From an uncultured Prevotellaceae bacterium (GTDB taxonomy: Bacteria; Bacteroidota; Bacteroidia; Bacteroidales; Bacteroidaceae), in assembly GCA_946408305.1 (NCBI GenBank), contig CAMJRQ010000059.1:1-7394 (forward strand): a stretch of DNA of 7,394 nt, read 5' to 3'. The position numbers and the translations under genes are program-made. Positions 6,632 through 7,394 of this stretch are shown in pieces; position 1 is the stretch's first letter, and the number at the start of each line of letters is the position of its first letter. The notes beneath the pieces were generated by a model. That model worked only from the letters and a program-made list of their open reading frames with translations. It was not told where the DNA came from and did no database searches.

Positions 6632-6949
6632 ATGTACGCAATCGTAGAGATTAACGGTCAGCAGTTCAAGGTAGAAGCTGGCAAGAAGCTTTTCGTGCAG
6701 CACATGCAGGAGGCCGAGGCCGGACAGACTGTTGAGTTTGAGAAAGTGTTGTTGGTAGACAACGACGGTGCCATCACCGTAGGAGCTCCCACCGTGGAGG
6801 GTGCCAAGGTGACGGCCGAAGTGAACTCCCCCCTGGTGAAGGGCGAGAAGGTGCTCGTTTTCCACAAGAAGCGCCGCAAGGGATATCGCAAGCTGAATGG
6901 CCATCGCCAGCAGTTCACCGAGTTGACTATCAAGGAAGTTATTGCTTAA
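6632..6949 (+). CDS. rplU: Large ribosomal subunit protein bL21
   Basis: A 105-residue protein, the usual length for bL21, starting [20 protein letters not shown], which is the conserved N-terminus of the family. The C-terminal part [20 protein letters not shown] carries the basic 23S rRNA-binding segment. bL21 binds 23S rRNA and is needed for assembly of the 50S subunit. An in-frame ATG at 6554 would add 26 residues, but it lies within a few bases of the predicted transcription start and the extension resembles no bL21, so ATG 6632 is preferred. There is no Shine-Dalgarno; the upstream sequence is CAACTAAAAAA. It is first in a two-gene operon, 23 nt ahead of rpmA. Confidence 0.97.
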   Translation: MYAIVEINGQQFKVEAGKKLFVQHMQEAEAGQTVEFEKVLLVDNDGAITVGAPTVEGAKVTAEVNSPLVKGEKVLVFHKKRRKGYRKLNGHRQQFTELTIKEVIA

Positions 6950-6959
6950 CAATTTAATT

Positions 6960-6964
6960 GGAGG
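6960..6964 (+). promoter_or_regulatory. Shine-Dalgarno sequence of rpmA
   Basis: GGAGG stands 8 nt before the ATG at 6973. This decides the start over the in-frame TTG at 6958, which would overlap the motif. It contrasts with rplU, which has no such site. Confidence 0.7.
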
Positions 6965-6972
6965 AACAGATT

Positions 6973-7251
6973 ATGGCACATAAAAAAGGTGTTGGTAGTT
7001 CGAAGAACGGACGCGAGAGCGCAGCACAACGCTTAGGTGTTAAGATTTTCGGTGGCCAGCAGTGTGTGGCCGGCAACATCATCGTCCGCCAGCGCGGCAC
7101 ACGCCACTATCCCGGCCAGAACGTGGCCAAGGGCAAGGACGACACGCTCTATGCCCTCACCGACGGCATCGTTCAGTTCAAGCGCGGCCAGCGCGACCGC
7201 AGCGTGGTCAGCGTGCTGCCCGTGGCTGCCGAGGCTCAGGCCGAGGCATAA
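6973..7251 (+). CDS. rpmA: Large ribosomal subunit protein bL27
   Basis: A 92-residue protein beginning [20 protein letters not shown] and continuing with the family signatures LGVKIFGGQ and [13 protein letters not shown]. bL27 sits near the peptidyl-transferase centre of the 50S subunit, and its flexible N-terminus reaches toward the P-site tRNA. The N-terminus starts directly with MAHKKG, so it lacks the cleaved extension known in Firmicutes. The last residues (AAEAQAEA) form a short Ala/Glu tail making it slightly longer than many homologues of about 85-89 residues. It is cotranscribed with rplU and followed by a strong hairpin. Confidence 0.97.
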   Translation: MAHKKGVGSSKNGRESAAQRLGVKIFGGQQCVAGNIIVRQRGTRHYPGQNVAKGKDDTLYALTDGIVQFKRGQRDRSVVSVLPVAAEAQAEA

Positions 7252-7287
7252 GGTCCGCCGAGACGAATAACGATTCGAAGAAATGAG

Positions 7288-7319
7288 AGAGGCCGGCTCC
7301 CCGTTGGGGGCCGGCCTCT
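7288..7319 (+). terminator. GC-rich hairpin ending the rplU-rpmA operon
   Basis: AGAGGCCGGC (7288-7297) pairs perfectly with GCCGGCCTCT (7310-7319). After one bulged T, CCCC pairs with GGGG across a GTT loop. It starts 37 nt after the rpmA stop. The downstream U tract is weak (GCTGTTTGATG), so termination may be partly factor-dependent. On the - strand the hairpin is followed by TCATTTCTTCG, so it may also serve the convergent gene that ends at 7351. Confidence 0.75.
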
Positions 7320-7350
7320 GCTGTTTGATGCACTGCGGCGGGAAGGGGAC

Positions 7351-7394
7351 TTACTGGGTTACAATCTTTCCGCTGTAGGTGATGTTCATCGCCT
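7351..7394 (-). CDS. C-terminal end of an unidentified convergent gene
   Basis: Reading leftward from the window edge, one frame gives AMNITYSGKIVTQ and then TAA (7353-7351). Only 13 codons are visible, too few to name a family. The GC-rich third positions and the location just past a possibly bidirectional hairpin fit the end of a real gene convergent with rpmA. It could also be chance open sequence. Confidence 0.35.
   Translation of the reverse strand, partial: AMNITYSGKIVTQ

Overview
The window looks like a GC-rich member of the Bacteroidota, most likely Bacteroidales and plausibly Prevotellaceae. This rests on a Bacteroides-type promoter (TTGG, 19 nt spacer, TACCTTTG) ahead of rplU, a BspA-like leucine-rich-repeat surface protein with a dockerin-like end, a Bacteroidota-type TonB-dependent receptor with a carboxypeptidase-regulatory-like N-terminus, and little Shine-Dalgarno use. 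The assignment is inference from gene families, not from a marker-gene comparison.

Layout, left to right. (1) Positions 1-104 (+) hold the last 33 codons of a gene whose ending resembles HD-domain hydrolases of the YhaM type; a 16-bp perfect hairpin with a T tract terminates it. (2) Positions 191-2794 (-) encode an 867-residue secreted LRR_5/BspA-like protein built of four repeated modules plus a dockerin-like domain. (3) Positions 2795-3527 are about 730 bp without a convincing gene. They hold a candidate promoter for the LRR gene, several dyads (one a perfect 15-bp inverted repeat), and a 182-bp element bounded by 30-bp imperfect inverted repeats made of 9-bp tandem units, which abuts the next gene. 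(4) Positions 3528-6425 (-) encode a 965-residue outer-membrane TonB-dependent receptor with no SusD partner in view. (5) Positions 6426-6631 form a divergent intergenic region with the rplU promoter and a leader RNA that can fold. (6) Positions 6632-7251 (+) are rplU-rpmA (ribosomal proteins bL21 and bL27), followed by a strong GC hairpin. (7) Positions 7351-7394 (-) are the last codons of an unidentified convergent gene.

The genes do not form one system. rplU-rpmA is a housekeeping ribosomal operon; the receptor and the LRR protein are separate envelope or secreted proteins on the opposite strand, 733 bp apart. I found no defence system, CRISPR array, transposase or biosynthetic cluster. 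The least explained part is the 2.8-3.5 kb intergenic region with its paired repeats.
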